64,000 bases of DNA from Thunnus maccoyii (Eukaryota > Chordata > Actinopteri > Scombriformes > Scombridae). Both the position numbers and the translations under genes were made by a program. Below, one piece after another: positions 37,245 to 48,905 of the stretch; within the stretch, counting starts at the first letter, position 1; every line of letters begins with the position of its first letter. The notes under the pieces were generated by a model, which searched no databases, was not told the DNA's origin, and saw only the letters and a list, made by a program, of their open reading frames with translations. The DNA lies in assembly GCF_910596095.1 (NCBI RefSeq), contig NC_056555.1, positions 9,549,501 to 9,613,500 on the forward strand, given 5' to 3'.

Positions 37245-40122
37245 GTAAGTACACTGAGCGGATGCACTCGTCTGTATTGGTTTTAATGCGGCCAGGACGT
37301 CGTGGTGAGTGCTGGGCTGACTCGGATCCCGGGTGGTTCGTGTGTTGCCACGGCTGGGTTCTGCCTCGCCAGGTTAGCTAGTATGTCCTGTGTGTGTGGC
37401 CTAGCTGGCAGCTAACCAGCTAGCAGTCGTGGTGTGGTCCGAAATTTACCTAAGGCCTCTCACAGGTCATTATAATGTTGACAAGATAGTTGTATAAGTT
37501 ACGATGCTTTGAATATTTGCTCCACAAAGCCATGTGATAGACGTGTTATACCTGAGTGTTTGTTTTTGTGTGTATATTAGTTAGCCTTTGCGGCTAACCC
37601 AGTTAGCCACCGTGGTGTTTACTGATGATGTAGCGCAACTGCCACTAACGTTTTATTATAATGTTAAATATTTATTAGTCTGGGGGTCGCACACGTTTCA
37701 GGATCTGTGGTAGCCGTTGTTGTATTCGGGTAAGCTGAAAGCCGGTTTGTAGATGTCATTTTTTTAAGTCGTGTGTTGAGTGAAGATGAAAGCTAGTCAG
37801 CGTTGTGGCTATTTTCTGCTGTCCTCTCTCATCTTCCTGACTAGCACTTGAGCCAAACCCGGAAAAACTGGCTGTCACTTCTCACATAGGAAATAGCGTA
37901 CTTGGTTTTTTCTTGTCTTTTTTGGTCTTTTCTTTTTCTTGTTTAATTTTTAAAGCCTACTTAAGTAAGGGTATCAATTAATAATACATACGGTTACAAA
38001 TGGCCATATTGACTACATTCATAAAGTTCGATTAAAGTCAATGATTGATTTTTTTTAGTCTATGTAGAGAGTCCCACAAGTTGGCTGGTTTGCATGTCAG
38101 TGGTTCTTGTGTACTTATGCTAATGTGTTGTAACCGATGTGTTATGCATGTAGCCTACATGTACTGTTTCTTTTGTTAATGTTTGTTTTTCTTCTACCGG
38201 TTGTTTACTCATGTATTGTGAAGTTATTTGAATATTGTAGCGAGAGAGTGTTATCTCAACATTTTCACACGCTTATTTTATGCTGAATATACAGCACGCA
38301 GTACTTTATGTCGATACTATTGGCCCATATTGGTCATAGCAAAACAATATTTACTTTAGATTACATTATAAGGAAAATCACAGTACAAAGATTCAGTGCA
38401 AAAGCTGTGCAGTCTAATACAACAACTTAAAAATAAATTCTTGCTTAATGAATTTTACATATATACATAATTACACATATGTATGTGCACACAATTTGCT
38501 TTCCAGAGAGGTGTTGATTAAACTTGATGGTGCTGTTTCACTGTATTGCATTATACTGAGAGATGTTTGTAATATTCTGTCCACCCCATTTATATCAGTC
38601 AAAAACTGAACATTATAACCTTAATTTATTGCAGTTTTGTGTTGTGTTAGATTGATTAATGCCTTACACATGCATAAGACAGGATCATTCATTTGTGTGG
38701 TGCTGATAATGCATTCATAGCTGGTAAGATCCTGATGTTGCCTAATAGCAAAAATGGTAGACTAGCTGTGTCAAAAATTGTAAGGAACTGTGTCTCTCTG
38801 TATATCTCTATGTATCTTTTTTTTTTTTTTTTTTTAACCAAACACCAGCTATCCCCCAGCTGATTTCAGTGATTAGTTCCCCCAAGATTTGTTAATCAGT
38901 AATATCAACCACTGAAGTGTTCAGATCTTGTAAACACGTCCAAAGATTCAATCTAGTATATCAACGATTTAAGCAGCTTGGATGCAGAGTTGTAGCCTAT
39001 TGTCAGTCTTTCATAGATCCACTGTGTCATGAAGCAGTTATACATAATCAAATGACGTTACTAATATTTCCTTAGAAAGCTCAGTGAGAAAGAATATTTA
39101 ATCCGTGGGTGTGAGTAATACTGAAAGCTGAATGAATTGAGCAACAGTTCTGTGGAAGAATCTTGGAGAGGCGTATCTGCCCTTGATGGATGATTACCAT
39201 TTACCAGACGGTTGCATGCATATGTAAGCTGTGTCGTAATTCAGGGAATGGATCCTACAAAGGCCCATTAAGTGTTTCCTCTAGAGGACCTGAACATCGG
39301 GCTGAATCCACACCTGTAGATAAGACATCAGCCTCATAGATACCAAAACTAACACTGTGTTCAGATCATTTCCATGTTTATTACCAGTTGTTTAAAAAGT
39401 GGTTAACACCAGTGGTAAATTGTGGGACAGTTTTTGTGAAATGTGGTTTTACAGCAGAAGTTGCGACATACCATTGCTGCGACCAAACCTTGTTTTAAAG
39501 GTCAGGTCATTCAGTTTTAAATTTATTGCGGGATACCTGTTAGGCATGGGACAATATGAAAATTACATGTCATGATTATCCTGGCCAAAATAATTGTGAT
39601 TAACAATACTATTCCAATAATCATCAAAATATGCTTAAAACTCTTAAAATGGCACTAAAACATACTAGAATCACTTTACCTTACATTTTGCTAAGAAACA
39701 AATGTTTTTATTGCATCACATTTTTTTTTAGCAACACTGTGTGTCTGTTCTTTCTTACAGAATAATTCATGTATTTTTCTTAAGTCAGGCTCTATTTTTC
39801 ACTTCTCTACCATGATTTTAAATTGTACAGACAACAATGTCATCAGTTGCATATTTAATTTTTGTTTATATTTAATATATCCCTGACTTAAGAAATACAG
39901 GCATTATCCTTTAACAAAATAAAGTCCAACTGGCATTGTGGCATTGAGTCAAACTGTACTTTTTTTCAAGTCACTTGTGAGGATATTCATGATGAACTTA
40001 AAGTCATATGTCATCCCATGACAAATACCTGAATAACCTGTTGTTTTGTAATCTTGTTTCATTTTTAGAATACACTTTGATCTATTTTTATTTCTCTTCC
40101 TTCTATCTCTCCTTCTCTCTAG
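37245..40122 (+). other. ZBED4 intron 1
   Basis: The intron contains a poly-T tract at about 38818-38835 and a probable MITE at 39543-39930. Otherwise I see only unique AT-rich sequence. Confidence 0.5.
39543..39930. mobile_element. Probable MITE remnant
   Basis: Begins gcatgggacaatatgaaaat and continues with catgattatcctggccaaa and gtgattaacaatactattcc, a phrase series I recognise from fish hAT-like MITEs of the gggacgatatgaaa type. The right boundary is indistinct. Confidence 0.45.
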
Positions 40123-40158
40123 GTTGTGTGCGGAGAGGTGAAAATATTTCAATCATAA

Positions 40159-40224
40159 ATGGAGAGGGACAAGCAGGCACCTTGTGTCCTGGACAGCCAC
40201 ACACGCATAACAACACCTGCTTGA
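40159..40224 (+). CDS. Upstream ORF 1 in the ZBED4 leader
   Basis: A 21-codon frame beginning with ATG in the context aaatgg lies in the exon that carries the main start, and ends before it. With the second uORF it could reduce initiation at the main ATG. No known peptide. The existence of the frame is seen; its use is inferred. Confidence 0.4.
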   Translation: MERDKQAPCVLDSHTRITTPA

Positions 40225-40238
40225 GAGCTGCAGTATCG

Positions 40239-40271
40239 ATGACTACAGCTGAAAAAATTGATTACATTTGA
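40239..40271 (+). CDS. Upstream ORF 2 in the ZBED4 leader
   Basis: A 10-codon frame, 44 bases before the main ATG, in a different frame. Reinitiation at the main start after such a short frame is plausible. Confidence 0.3.
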   Translation: MTTAEKIDYI

Positions 40272-40315
40272 CAACGCAGACCTGACTATTCTACAGAAAC
40301 TCTTGGGCTGCTGCC

Positions 40316-43300
40316 ATGGACGGGGAGGAAGAGGTCTCTCACATGAGTGAGGAAATGGTCAGTGAACCTAATGGCTCCATAGAAAACAAGAAAAGAGAGG
40401 CAAAAGGGACCTGCCTGAAAATTGAGGGCCAGGATGGCTATGTCTTCAAATCCTACAGCATTAACCCTCATGACTCTGCGGATGCAAAGTCGTCTGCTTC
40501 TTCCTCAATAACACTGGATAAAGACTCTCCCCATTCTATCGATTTATCTTCTCAGGGTGACAAACAGTTGGAGTCAGACATAGAAAAAGAGACTGATCCA
40601 GCTTCTCCTGCTCTTTCAAACAAATGCCTAAACACTGATACTGAGGAAAATACAGAGAATAAAAAATATGAAAATGGTAATGACGCAAGTCAACATATCA
40701 AAGAGGAGAGTGGGGATGCAAATGGCATGGAGGAGGAAACCCAGGATGATGAAAGGCTAGCATTTAGTAGCTCAATTGGCCCTTTTGTAACTAAAGAAGG
40801 TGATGAGTACAGTAATTTACTAAGTGGATACACAAGCACCCTTTATGATGTTGCCATGGACGCTGTCACCCAGAGCCTTTTGTCATCTATGAGGAGTCAC
40901 ACCAATCCGAGGAAAAAATCTCCTGCATGGAATCATTTCTGCATATCACCACGAGACAGTACCAAAGCAATCTGTTTATACTGCATGAAAGAGTTCAGCC
41001 GGGGTAAGAATGAGAAAGACCTCAGTACAAGTTGTTTAATGAGGCATGTACGAAGGGCTCACCCCACTGTGCTCTTACAGGACGGAGCAGATACATCCAC
41101 AAACAATCTGACTAGCGCTCTTGCCTCATCTTTGATACCTCCTTCCCCAAACTCACCAAAAAACGGAGACTTGACAAATAGCATTAATACTTCTGCCTCA
41201 AAGAACACTTCACCGTCCACCTCCTCAGCTGATCCAGACCTGTCATCCAAAGAAGTGTTACCCAAAGTTGAACCAAAACTCGAACCGTATGCCAACACTG
41301 ACACTGTTTGCAACATGCTCACATCCTCACATTCCAATGAAAACAACCTTGAAGACATGTCAGACGGAGGACCTGAGCGCCTTCCCGGCACCCCAAAAAG
41401 TGCTAGTTCCCGTCGGAGATCAGCTGTATGGAAACACTTCTACCTTTCACCTGCTGACAATTCCAAAGCAGTATGTATCCATTGCATGAATGAATTCAGT
41501 AGGGGGAAAAATGGAAAAGATCTTGGGACAAGCTGTCTTATTCGTCACATGTGGAGGGCCCACAAAGAGGTTGTCATTGAGGAAAACGGACAGGGCAATC
41601 ACATTCCCCCACCCTACACAAACCCGCCCTCACTATTGTCTCGCACACAACTACAGGACCCACTGGAAGTAAAAAAAGAATCACCCCTTCTTCCATCCTC
41701 ACCAGAAACCATATCGGATGAATTGCCCCAAAGCATGGAGGAGAGCATGGATATAAAGGAGGAATCTGAAGAGGTGATGCCTCTCTCAGGGCAGGAGACC
41801 TCACTCAGTCTCTCCTTTGGAGCTCAAGGGGAGGATACACCCTTAACTTCCTCACCATGTGATCGCTCTGAGGGTCCCAGCCTCAATCAGGATCATTCAG
41901 TTTTCCAGCAAAACAAGAAGATCATGAAACGGGTGAAATCTGAGGTGTGGCACCATTTCATAGTGTCACCAGTTGACCAGTTAAAAGCACTGTGCCGTTA
42001 CTGTCCATGCGTCATCAGTCGGGGGAAACGGGGCGACTTCGGTACAAGCTGTCTGATGAGGCACCTCATGAGACGCCACCCAGACGTCCTCAAAAACCAA
42101 AAAAGCACAGATGACAAGGAATCCTCCCCTCATCCCTACACCAACCTCACCACAACGGACGCAGTTTCAACCAAAGAAACTGAAAGCCCTGCCAGTGAGA
42201 AAAAGCCACAAACCCTGCCTGTTTTCAGTAAAAAGACGTCAAAACTGTGGAACCATTTCTCCATTTCACCTGCTGACCCCACAAAGGTGGTTTGTTTGCA
42301 CTGTAGCCGCACAATTAGCAGAGGCAAAAAGACTACAAACCTTGGCACAAGCTGCCTCTTCAGGCACATGCAGAGGTTTCATGGACATGTTCTTGAAAAT
42401 AACAATACTATCTCAGGTGATGTGCCGTCTGCAGAAGTTCATGTCAAACAGGAGCTCATGGATACCTCCGTTTATGAAACAGAACAGACCCGTGAGAGGT
42501 TTGATGAACACCACCCGGTTGCCAAAAAAATCACCAAACTTATCGCAGAAATGCTCGCACTGGATCTTCAGCCATCAGCTATGGTGGAGAATGCTGGACT
42601 GAACAGACTACTAGAGTACCTCCAGCCTCAGTATTCTCTACCACCTTCTTCTTATTTTACCAGCACTGCCATACCAGATATGTACGAAAGGGTAAAGGAT
42701 GTTGTGCTGACACACCTAAAAGAGGCTGAAGGTGGTGTTGTCCACTTCACGACTAGTATTTGGGTCAGTAGCCAGACAAGGGAATACCTGACCCTTACTG
42801 CCCACTGGGCAACGTACGAGTCAAGTGTCAGACCCCAGGGTCAGGATTTTCACTGCTCCGCTCTCCTAAGTGTCTCACAAATAGACTGTGATCACGATAT
42901 GCATGACATCCCAAAGCAGCTTGAGTATCTGTGGGATTCTTGGATCACCTCATCAGGGCTGAAAAGGGGGTTCACTGTAACTGATAACAACACCATCAGA
43001 AACACCTTGGAGGACCATGGCCATGTCACCATGCAGTGTTTTGGACACACTATAGACCTCATTGTTAGCGAAGCCATAAAGAGCCAGAGAATGGTTCAGA
43101 ACCTTCTGAGTATTGCAAGAAAGATCTGTGAACGTGTGCACCGCTCGGCAAAGGCCAAGGAGAAGCTGGCTGAGCTCCAGAGGGTCCACCAGCTGCCAGA
43201 GAACCAACTGATCCAGGATGTTCCTTCCAAATGGAGGACCTCCTTTTTCATGCTGGAGCGGCTGGTAGAGCAGAAGAAAGCCATCGACGAGATGTCGATC

Positions 43301-44095
43301 GAGTGCAATTTCAGGGAAATGATCAGCTGCGATCAGTGGGAGGTGATGCTGTCAGTCTGCAATGCACTGAAACCTTTCGAAGTCGCCTGCAGGGAGATGA
43401 ACAACCGCACTGCCACTCTGGGACAAGTGATACCACTCATTCACATCCTCAATAGAAAGATAGACCTGCTGTTTGATGAGACTGTGGGCATAGACAACAT
43501 GCTCAAGTCTCTGAAAGAAGCCATGGTGAGCAGAATGTCCGCAACTCTGCATGACCCCCAATACACCTGGGCCACCATGCTGGACCCACGATACAAGACT
43601 TCATTGTTCACAGAGGAAGAAGCTGAGCGATGTAAACAAGACCTAATCCAGGAGTTGGACTTGTCCTCTTCTACCTCAGTTGCAGTTAAATCTCCGCTGC
43701 CCAACGGCTGCAACGAGGCCCCTCTGTCATCCAACACCTCCCACTCAAACAAGGACAACCTCTGGTCCCTGATGGCTGACATCAGACAAAAGATAAAACA
43801 TGAGGAAAAGCCAAAGTCCTCAGAGCTGGCAGTGCTGGAGTACCTTGAGGAAGACATACTTGATCAAAGCTGTGACCCCCTCGACTATTGGAACCTGAAA
43901 AAGTTCCTGTGGCCCGATCTTGCCAAAGTAGCTGCCCGTTATGTGGGCTGCCCTCCCAGCATCGTCCCAGCAGAGACACTGTTCAGCACAGCTAGCGTCA
44001 ACTGTGCCCTAAATCAGCCCAGGCCTTTACTGGAGAACATGGAGGGTCTGCTGTTCCTCAAGGTCAACCTCCCTTTGATTTATTTTCAGTACTGA
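40316..44095 (+). CDS. zbed4: ZBED4, BED-finger protein derived from a hAT transposase
   Basis: One intronless coding exon, 1259 aa (human protein about 1171 aa). The start has a near-ideal context, gccatgg. An acidic N-terminal region is followed by four BED zinc fingers with C-x2-C...H-x4-H ligands: C220/C223/H244/H249, C387/C390/H411/H416, C560/C563/H583/H588 and C660/C663/H684/H689. A hAT transposase-like core follows (about 730-1090), then the hAT C-terminal dimerisation region (about 1170-1255). In the core the first acidic residue expected in the TTDxW motif is Ser814, while the second-motif Asp890 is kept, so transposition activity is unlikely. Several psi-K-x-E sites (such as IKEE and VKQE) suggest SUMOylation. 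The family is nuclear and binds DNA. Acceptor of this exon at 40122/40123. Confidence 0.97.
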   Translation: MDGEEEVSHMSEEMVSEPNGSIENKKREAKGTCLKIEGQDGYVFKSYSINPHDSADAKSSASSSITLDKDSPHSIDLSSQGDKQLESDIEKETDPASPALSNKCLNTDTEENTENKKYENGNDASQHIKEESGDANGMEEETQDDERLAFSSSIGPFVTKEGDEYSNLLSGYTSTLYDVAMDAVTQSLLSSMRSHTNPRKKSPAWNHFCISPRDSTKAICLYCMKEFSRGKNEKDLSTSCLMRHVRRAHPTVLLQDGADTSTNNLTSALASSLIPPSPNSPKNGDLTNSINTSASKNTSPSTSSADPDLSSKEVLPKVEPKLEPYANTDTVCNMLTSSHSNENNLEDMSDGGPERLPGTPKSASSRRRSAVWKHFYLSPADNSKAVCIHCMNEFSRGKNGKDLGTSCLIRHMWRAHKEVVIEENGQGNHIPPPYTNPPSLLSRTQLQDPLEVKKESPLLPSSPETISDELPQSMEESMDIKEESEEVMPLSGQETSLSLSFGAQGEDTPLTSSPCDRSEGPSLNQDHSVFQQNKKIMKRVKSEVWHHFIVSPVDQLKALCRYCPCVISRGKRGDFGTSCLMRHLMRRHPDVLKNQKSTDDKESSPHPYTNLTTTDAVSTKETESPASEKKPQTLPVFSKKTSKLWNHFSISPADPTKVVCLHCSRTISRGKKTTNLGTSCLFRHMQRFHGHVLENNNTISGDVPSAEVHVKQELMDTSVYETEQTRERFDEHHPVAKKITKLIAEMLALDLQPSAMVENAGLNRLLEYLQPQYSLPPSSYFTSTAIPDMYERVKDVVLTHLKEAEGGVVHFTTSIWVSSQTREYLTLTAHWATYESSVRPQGQDFHCSALLSVSQIDCDHDMHDIPKQLEYLWDSWITSSGLKRGFTVTDNNTIRNTLEDHGHVTMQCFGHTIDLIVSEAIKSQRMVQNLLSIARKICERVHRSAKAKEKLAELQRVHQLPENQLIQDVPSKWRTSFFMLERLVEQKKAIDEMSIECNFREMISCDQWEVMLSVCNALKPFEVACREMNNRTATLGQVIPLIHILNRKIDLLFDETVGIDNMLKSLKEAMVSRMSATLHDPQYTWATMLDPRYKTSLFTEEEAERCKQDLIQELDLSSSTSVAVKSPLPNGCNEAPLSSNTSHSNKDNLWSLMADIRQKIKHEEKPKSSELAVLEYLEEDILDQSCDPLDYWNLKKFLWPDLAKVAARYVGCPPSIVPAETLFSTASVNCALNQPRPLLENMEGLLFLKVNLPLIYFQY

Positions 44096-44935
44096 TTTAA
44101 AATGAAGCATTAACTTGAAAACCCTTTATCAAGGACCAAGAGACATAGCTGTGAAATGGGGTTTTTCTGTTGGGAAAATGTAAAATATCAATTTATACAC
44201 TGATCGATTCTCAATGCAAAGGCCAGATTTGGAGGTTTTATTGTATTCTGTGTACTACTGTTAAAACACTTTCGAGCTGTTGTGATGAAAAGTCTCAGTC
44301 AGAAGTGTATCAGGGAGGGAGGGTTTTTCTAGCTGTAGGGGTTGGTGATGTGTGTTTGCTTGTAAATCGATGTTTTTTTTGTTTTCCGTGTCTACTCTCT
44401 CCTTGTGCCTTATCCAAAACTACTTCAGGTCAAAATGCTGTAAATATTTTGTTAAATTTGCGCAGATCACGTCAGGATGCTTTTGATTATTATGGATTAA
44501 AGATAGATGCAGAGTTGTTTTCTGAATGAAAACATGGCCCAAAAATAAATGCTGTGACTGAAAGATGTTTTAAGTTAATGTTATTTAATTTTCATTGTGA
44601 AATTGTGGCTCATGGTACTGTCATTTAGAAATAGACCTTTTTTTCTCTTTTTTTTTTTTACTTGCTGAAATGTTTTTAATAAGATCATGTATAATATTGC
44701 TGTATTTTCAGAATAAGCCGTTTGTTTGGATTATACAATTTTGTCTCTTAAGCACAATTTAAGTTTATGTCCAGGGGATTAAATTATGGGTTTATTATTG
44801 AGTAAACCAATGTACTGTACATTTTTATATTAAATGACTTCTGAACCTAATTTGATAAATGTTTTAGCATTGAGACTGGAACCATGCAAACTTTGTGGTC
44901 ATTTGTAAATAAAGGTTTTCCTTATGCAACATTTC
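44096..44935 (+). other. zbed4: ZBED4 3' untranslated region
   Basis: AT-rich sequence with two AATAAA hexamers, 44544-44549 and 44908-44913. The distal one lies about 100 bases from the end of the convergent ALG12 transcript. Alternative polyadenylation is possible. Confidence 0.65.
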
Positions 44936-45009
44936 AGATGATTTTTTTTTTGGCTATCAAATGTATTTTGTAGACTCGGAAGCATTGAAATCCAATCAAC
45001 AAATCTGGT

Positions 45010-45428
45010 TCCACTCATTTTCAACTTTATTCATCTATAAAAATCTTATCTACACAACATAAAAATTACAGCCTGAGGTAAAGAATACAACGCTGTCTGT
45101 AGAAGATACAAGAGTTTCCTTGTCTGTAGAAAACACATTTTTCCTTGCTAGTCATGAAATACAATGCATAATAACTCCAGTATGTTTCTTAACATGAGAA
45201 AAGAGAACCATCTGCACTGGAATAACATTTTAAACATGATTAGTTCAATCCAACATGTTTATCTGCTTGGGTAGCACATGTCAGTAGAATGTGACAGATA
45301 TTACTCCTGTGTAGTTCCTGTAAAATCCGGAGATATGCCCATAATGTACCCATATCCCATTACAACCTGTGAGAACACTGGTTTTACACATTAAATGTCA
45401 CCTTTGGTCAATAAGAAAACACGACTCC
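45010..45428 (-). other. alg12: ALG12 3' untranslated region
   Basis: tttatt at 45026-45031 reads aataaa on the minus strand, giving a 3' UTR of about 0.4 kb. It ends close to the ZBED4 distal site on the other strand. Confidence 0.65.
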
Positions 45429-45921
45429 TCACTCCTGCTGAATGTGGCCTTTCTGTTGCCAGGATTCAGTCCTTCTCTCCATCAGCACAGTTTTTCTCTC
45501 TAATCGCACACTGACAGGAGGGAAGTGAAACACATTGAAGGCAGTGTTGCTGTAACCTTCTATGAAAGCCAGAGGCTGATGAGTGTCCTGGAGTAGCCGT
45601 ATCTTGGTGACGTTAGCTTCCATTAGTAGGTGTGAGTACATTTTGATCTCTGGATTCGTGGGGTTCATGTCCTCTCGTTTGTCATATCTGTTGAAAAGTA
45701 AAAAAAAATGTGAACAAACTGCTACTATTACTACTGCGGCTATTTTACAGGAATTAGTCCAAATCCATGAAAAACACCTACCTCCAGTTTCTGTTCTGCT
45801 CCAAGAAGCGAGATACTCCTGTTTCAGCAGCATAGGTGTCAATATGAACAAAGACATCTGAAAAGACAAAACTAATGTGTGATGATGTCTGTACAGTATA
45901 CTCTGAACAAATCTTTTATAT

Positions 45922-45959
<38 letters not shown>

Positions 45960-48710
45960 TATATACACACACACATATATATATATATAGTATGTTATTT
46001 CATTACTGAAATCAAATGGAAAAGCCAGGACTCTTAGGCCTCCTGCATAATCAATATGGTTATTATGGTTTGGTACACATATTCAAAGGAATTAACTACA
46101 TTTAGATTTCACTTTTTCTCTATTTAAAGCTTGTAAGGATCAGTAGTTTCTGATATTATGTATGGTGACCTCCCTGTAAATCAAAATGAACTAGATGTAA
46201 TTCTAACCTGCTGTGGGTGGCAACAGCCTGTGTAGTTCCAGCATCCCTTGGCCTCCTGGGTAGTTGTGGTGGGAAACATAGAGACAAATACTAGAGTACA
46301 GCACGTTGGTCAACAGCTGGCCAACCACAACTGCAGAGCCCAGTTTATACATCCAGGATTTCTGGTAGTTGCACAAACTAAAGCGCACGGGGGAAAAAAA
46401 AAAGTAAGATTACACACCCACACTTTTTCAATATGGCTGGTAAAGTGAAAAAATTGGTATGTGCTGGAATCCACCTAACACTTGATGATAGATAAAATGT
46501 AAATTTTTTGCCCTGTGTTTTTCACCGTTAACATCGGCATGTTATATTTCAACTTACATAAAAGAGCAGCCTCGGGCGGCCACCAAACTGAGTACGGGGA
46601 AAGTGTATATGATGAAGCGCAGCTCCTTGTGTGGCAGCAGCGAGTAGATGAGGATGAAGCCCACCGTAGGGAGCAGGAGCAGCCTCATCCGTCTATCAAG
46701 GAGGCCGAGGGGGACGAAGAGCAGTGTGCAGCCCAGGGCTCGGGGCACCGCGGAGTAGAAGTACCAGAGGAAAGGGGAGGTTTACTAGGGAGGAGAAAGT
46801 CAAGGAGAACTGGAGGGTGGAGATGATATTCAAATCTTAATGATCAATGTTCAATTATAGTAAATTCACAAAAAGGTAAGGTAAATGAAGTGATAGCGAT
46901 TATGAAATTAAAGGATATTCCCCAGTTGGAACTCTTGTTGAGAATAGTGTTGTACCACAAAACCTGTCCCTCAGGCCACAAAAGCTTCTTCCAAAAGAAA
47001 GAGTCAACAGCCACAGTCAGAGCTGCAAAATACAGAGACAACGTATTAAAAGCTACCTCTCATTTATTGAGCATACTGCATACTGTTTAACTGTAAATTC
47101 ACCACTCACCCAGTGACAAGATCCCAGCAGGTACAGCATAGTAAAACAATTCCAACAGTCCCAGCTTCCTGCTCAGCAGCGATATAAATAACATGAGACC
47201 CAGGAAGATGCAGAGCTCCGACCGGAACACAATGATGACTAAAGCAGAGAGGCTGATGAATCTCCCGTATCTCTGAGCCATCCAAGACGTGAACGCCACG
47301 AGAACTGGGAAGACAAATTTAGTGTCATCATGTCGTTTGTGGATTCTGTTTGTTCCAAAAATGATTTAGGAAAAGAGAAAGATGGAAAGCTTGAGATTAT
47401 GATGACTGGAGCATCTTACCTATTGGCAGTGCAAACACATTAGGGAGTGTCCTGGTGCTGTAGAACATCAGGTGAAACTGTGAAGCACACATCAGACAGA
47501 AGAGCCCTGCAACTGTGGAGCCAAACTGCCTCCTCACCTCTCTCTGCATGTGCCATAATGCACCAACTACACAAAGTCCCAGGGAAGCTCTGACTGCACA
47601 GAACACATCAAGAAGCAGCACCAGTTAGAACTCTTTAAAACCAAAGAGCTTTGAGATTATTAACAAATAACTTGGTTGGAAAATGACATTTTGTGAGATG
47701 CTTTACCCATCAGCTGTGTGTAGAATTTCGGTGCATCCAGCAGAGAAGACAGAAATACAACAGGGGAGCAGAGTGCGGAGAGAAACAGCGGGCCGATGAA
47801 AGTTCTTGGCACAACGCCGGGGAACTCATGATGGTCATACTGAAAGACACAACAGGCACTTTTCAGGCTCTCAACAACACTAACGCATCTATAACTTCAT
47901 CCACAAGAGTTATTGAGACAAAAAATGGTAAATATCAACATCTACATTTCCAGGACAACTGGGCAAACTCCCATCTACTGATGAAGATCATGTGATATGA
48001 TGAAAAGCTCCAGAACAGCTATTAAAATGGACCTCTACATGATATTATTTTATCAACAGTTTTCTCAGTTCTTTTGGCACTGTGTAGATAACAATGATAA
48101 TACCCACTTCATTTAGAAAAAAAATTAGGCTAATATGTATACAATGTAAACTATATTGTAATATAAGGCTTTGTAAAAAATAAAAACACAGATGTGTATG
48201 ATGTGGGGCTACTCAAAAAACGGTAGAGAGATTTTTTAATTACTTTTTTCACCTAATATGGTCATGACAGGCATGCTTACGTTTATCTTACTTATTGCTA
48301 TGCACTGCATTAAGTCTGAAATTACTTAAACGTTTTGTTAATCCTCTTTGCAACTGTTTTGCATCTTATATTCATTTCTTACTAATTCATTTATTCCTAA
48401 AGTATACAAATATAGGTTTTAAAAAGGAAGGATAAAGCAGATAGCTATATATATATATATTTTAAAAAACCCTGTAAACCTTTAACATACCTGGTACCTG
48501 TTAATGTGAGTGTTGTCTGTATTTTTGTTAGCATCCAAAAGACCTGCTTACCTTGTCAAAGTCAAATCTGTGATACAGGATGTCGTGCGCCGCTTGTAAG
48601 TTAAAGCTCTCCTCAACTTTAGTGAACGGACACACGAATAAATGCAAGAGAGACACAGAAATGAACAAAAACAGCAGTGGGAGCCCTAAAACCTTCCTTT
48701 TTTCAGCCAT
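45429..48710 (-). CDS. alg12: ALG12, ER alpha-1,6-mannosyltransferase
   Basis: Nine coding exons give 497 aa (human 488): 48710-48552, 47839-47707, 47593-47420, 47304-47110, 47022-46919, 46781-46558, 46377-46208, 45857-45782, 45687-45429. The enzyme adds the eighth mannose (alpha-1,6, from dolichyl-phosphate mannose) to Man7GlcNAc2-PP-dolichol in the ER lumen; it is a GT22 multispanning membrane protein. Family signatures seen: KVEESFN at 31-37 after the first hydrophobic segment (about 8-28), LHLFVCP before it, NKSSNWG at the exon 5/6 boundary, and [10 protein letters not shown] (303-312). The C-terminal DKRED block lies in the last exon. All introns are GT-AG except the one at 46782-46918, which starts ATATCCTT (see separate entry). 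The gene diverges from CRELD2, with 501 bp between the start codons. Confidence 0.96.
45917..45990. repeat. Mixed (TA)n(CA)n(TA)n(CA)n(TA)n microsatellite
   Basis: Alternating TA and CA dinucleotide blocks in the ALG12 intron between exons 46377-46208 and 45857-45782. Confidence 0.95.
46782..46918 (-). other. alg12: Probable U12-type intron of ALG12 with AT-AA ends
   Basis: On the minus strand the intron starts ATATCCTTT, the U12 5' splice-site consensus, and has a consensus branch site TCCTTGAC (46806-46799) with its adenosine about 18 bases from the 3' end. Length is 137 bp. Exon 5 ends in phase 0 after the codons for NWG. Exon 6 must begin with the codon at 46781-46779 to read [10 protein letters not shown], so the intron would end GTAA. 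The AG at 46786-46785 leaves an in-frame TAA; the AC two bases further on shifts the frame and soon meets a stop. Thus AT-AA ends are required, a rare termini pair. Confidence 0.7.
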
Positions 48711-48905
48711 GACAGCTCAAAGATGTGTCATCACGTCCGGTCAAGACAGGAAATGAGCTACACAATATGTTTTCATATCGCTAAAATATAAACGTTATTT
48801 TTATATTGATGGGATTAAGGTGTTGTTCAGAAATTTTATCATTCAATTAAAAAATAATTTGTTTTTAATACAACACACAACCTTCCTTTCCGTTTTTGTC
48901 CCGCG

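Noticed and set aside
43441..43857. 138-codon minus-strand frame
   Set aside because: Shadow of the ZBED4 coding exon.
46785..46786. AG as the acceptor of ALG12 exon 6
   Set aside because: The next codon in the required frame is TAA; any acceptor at or before this point includes that stop.
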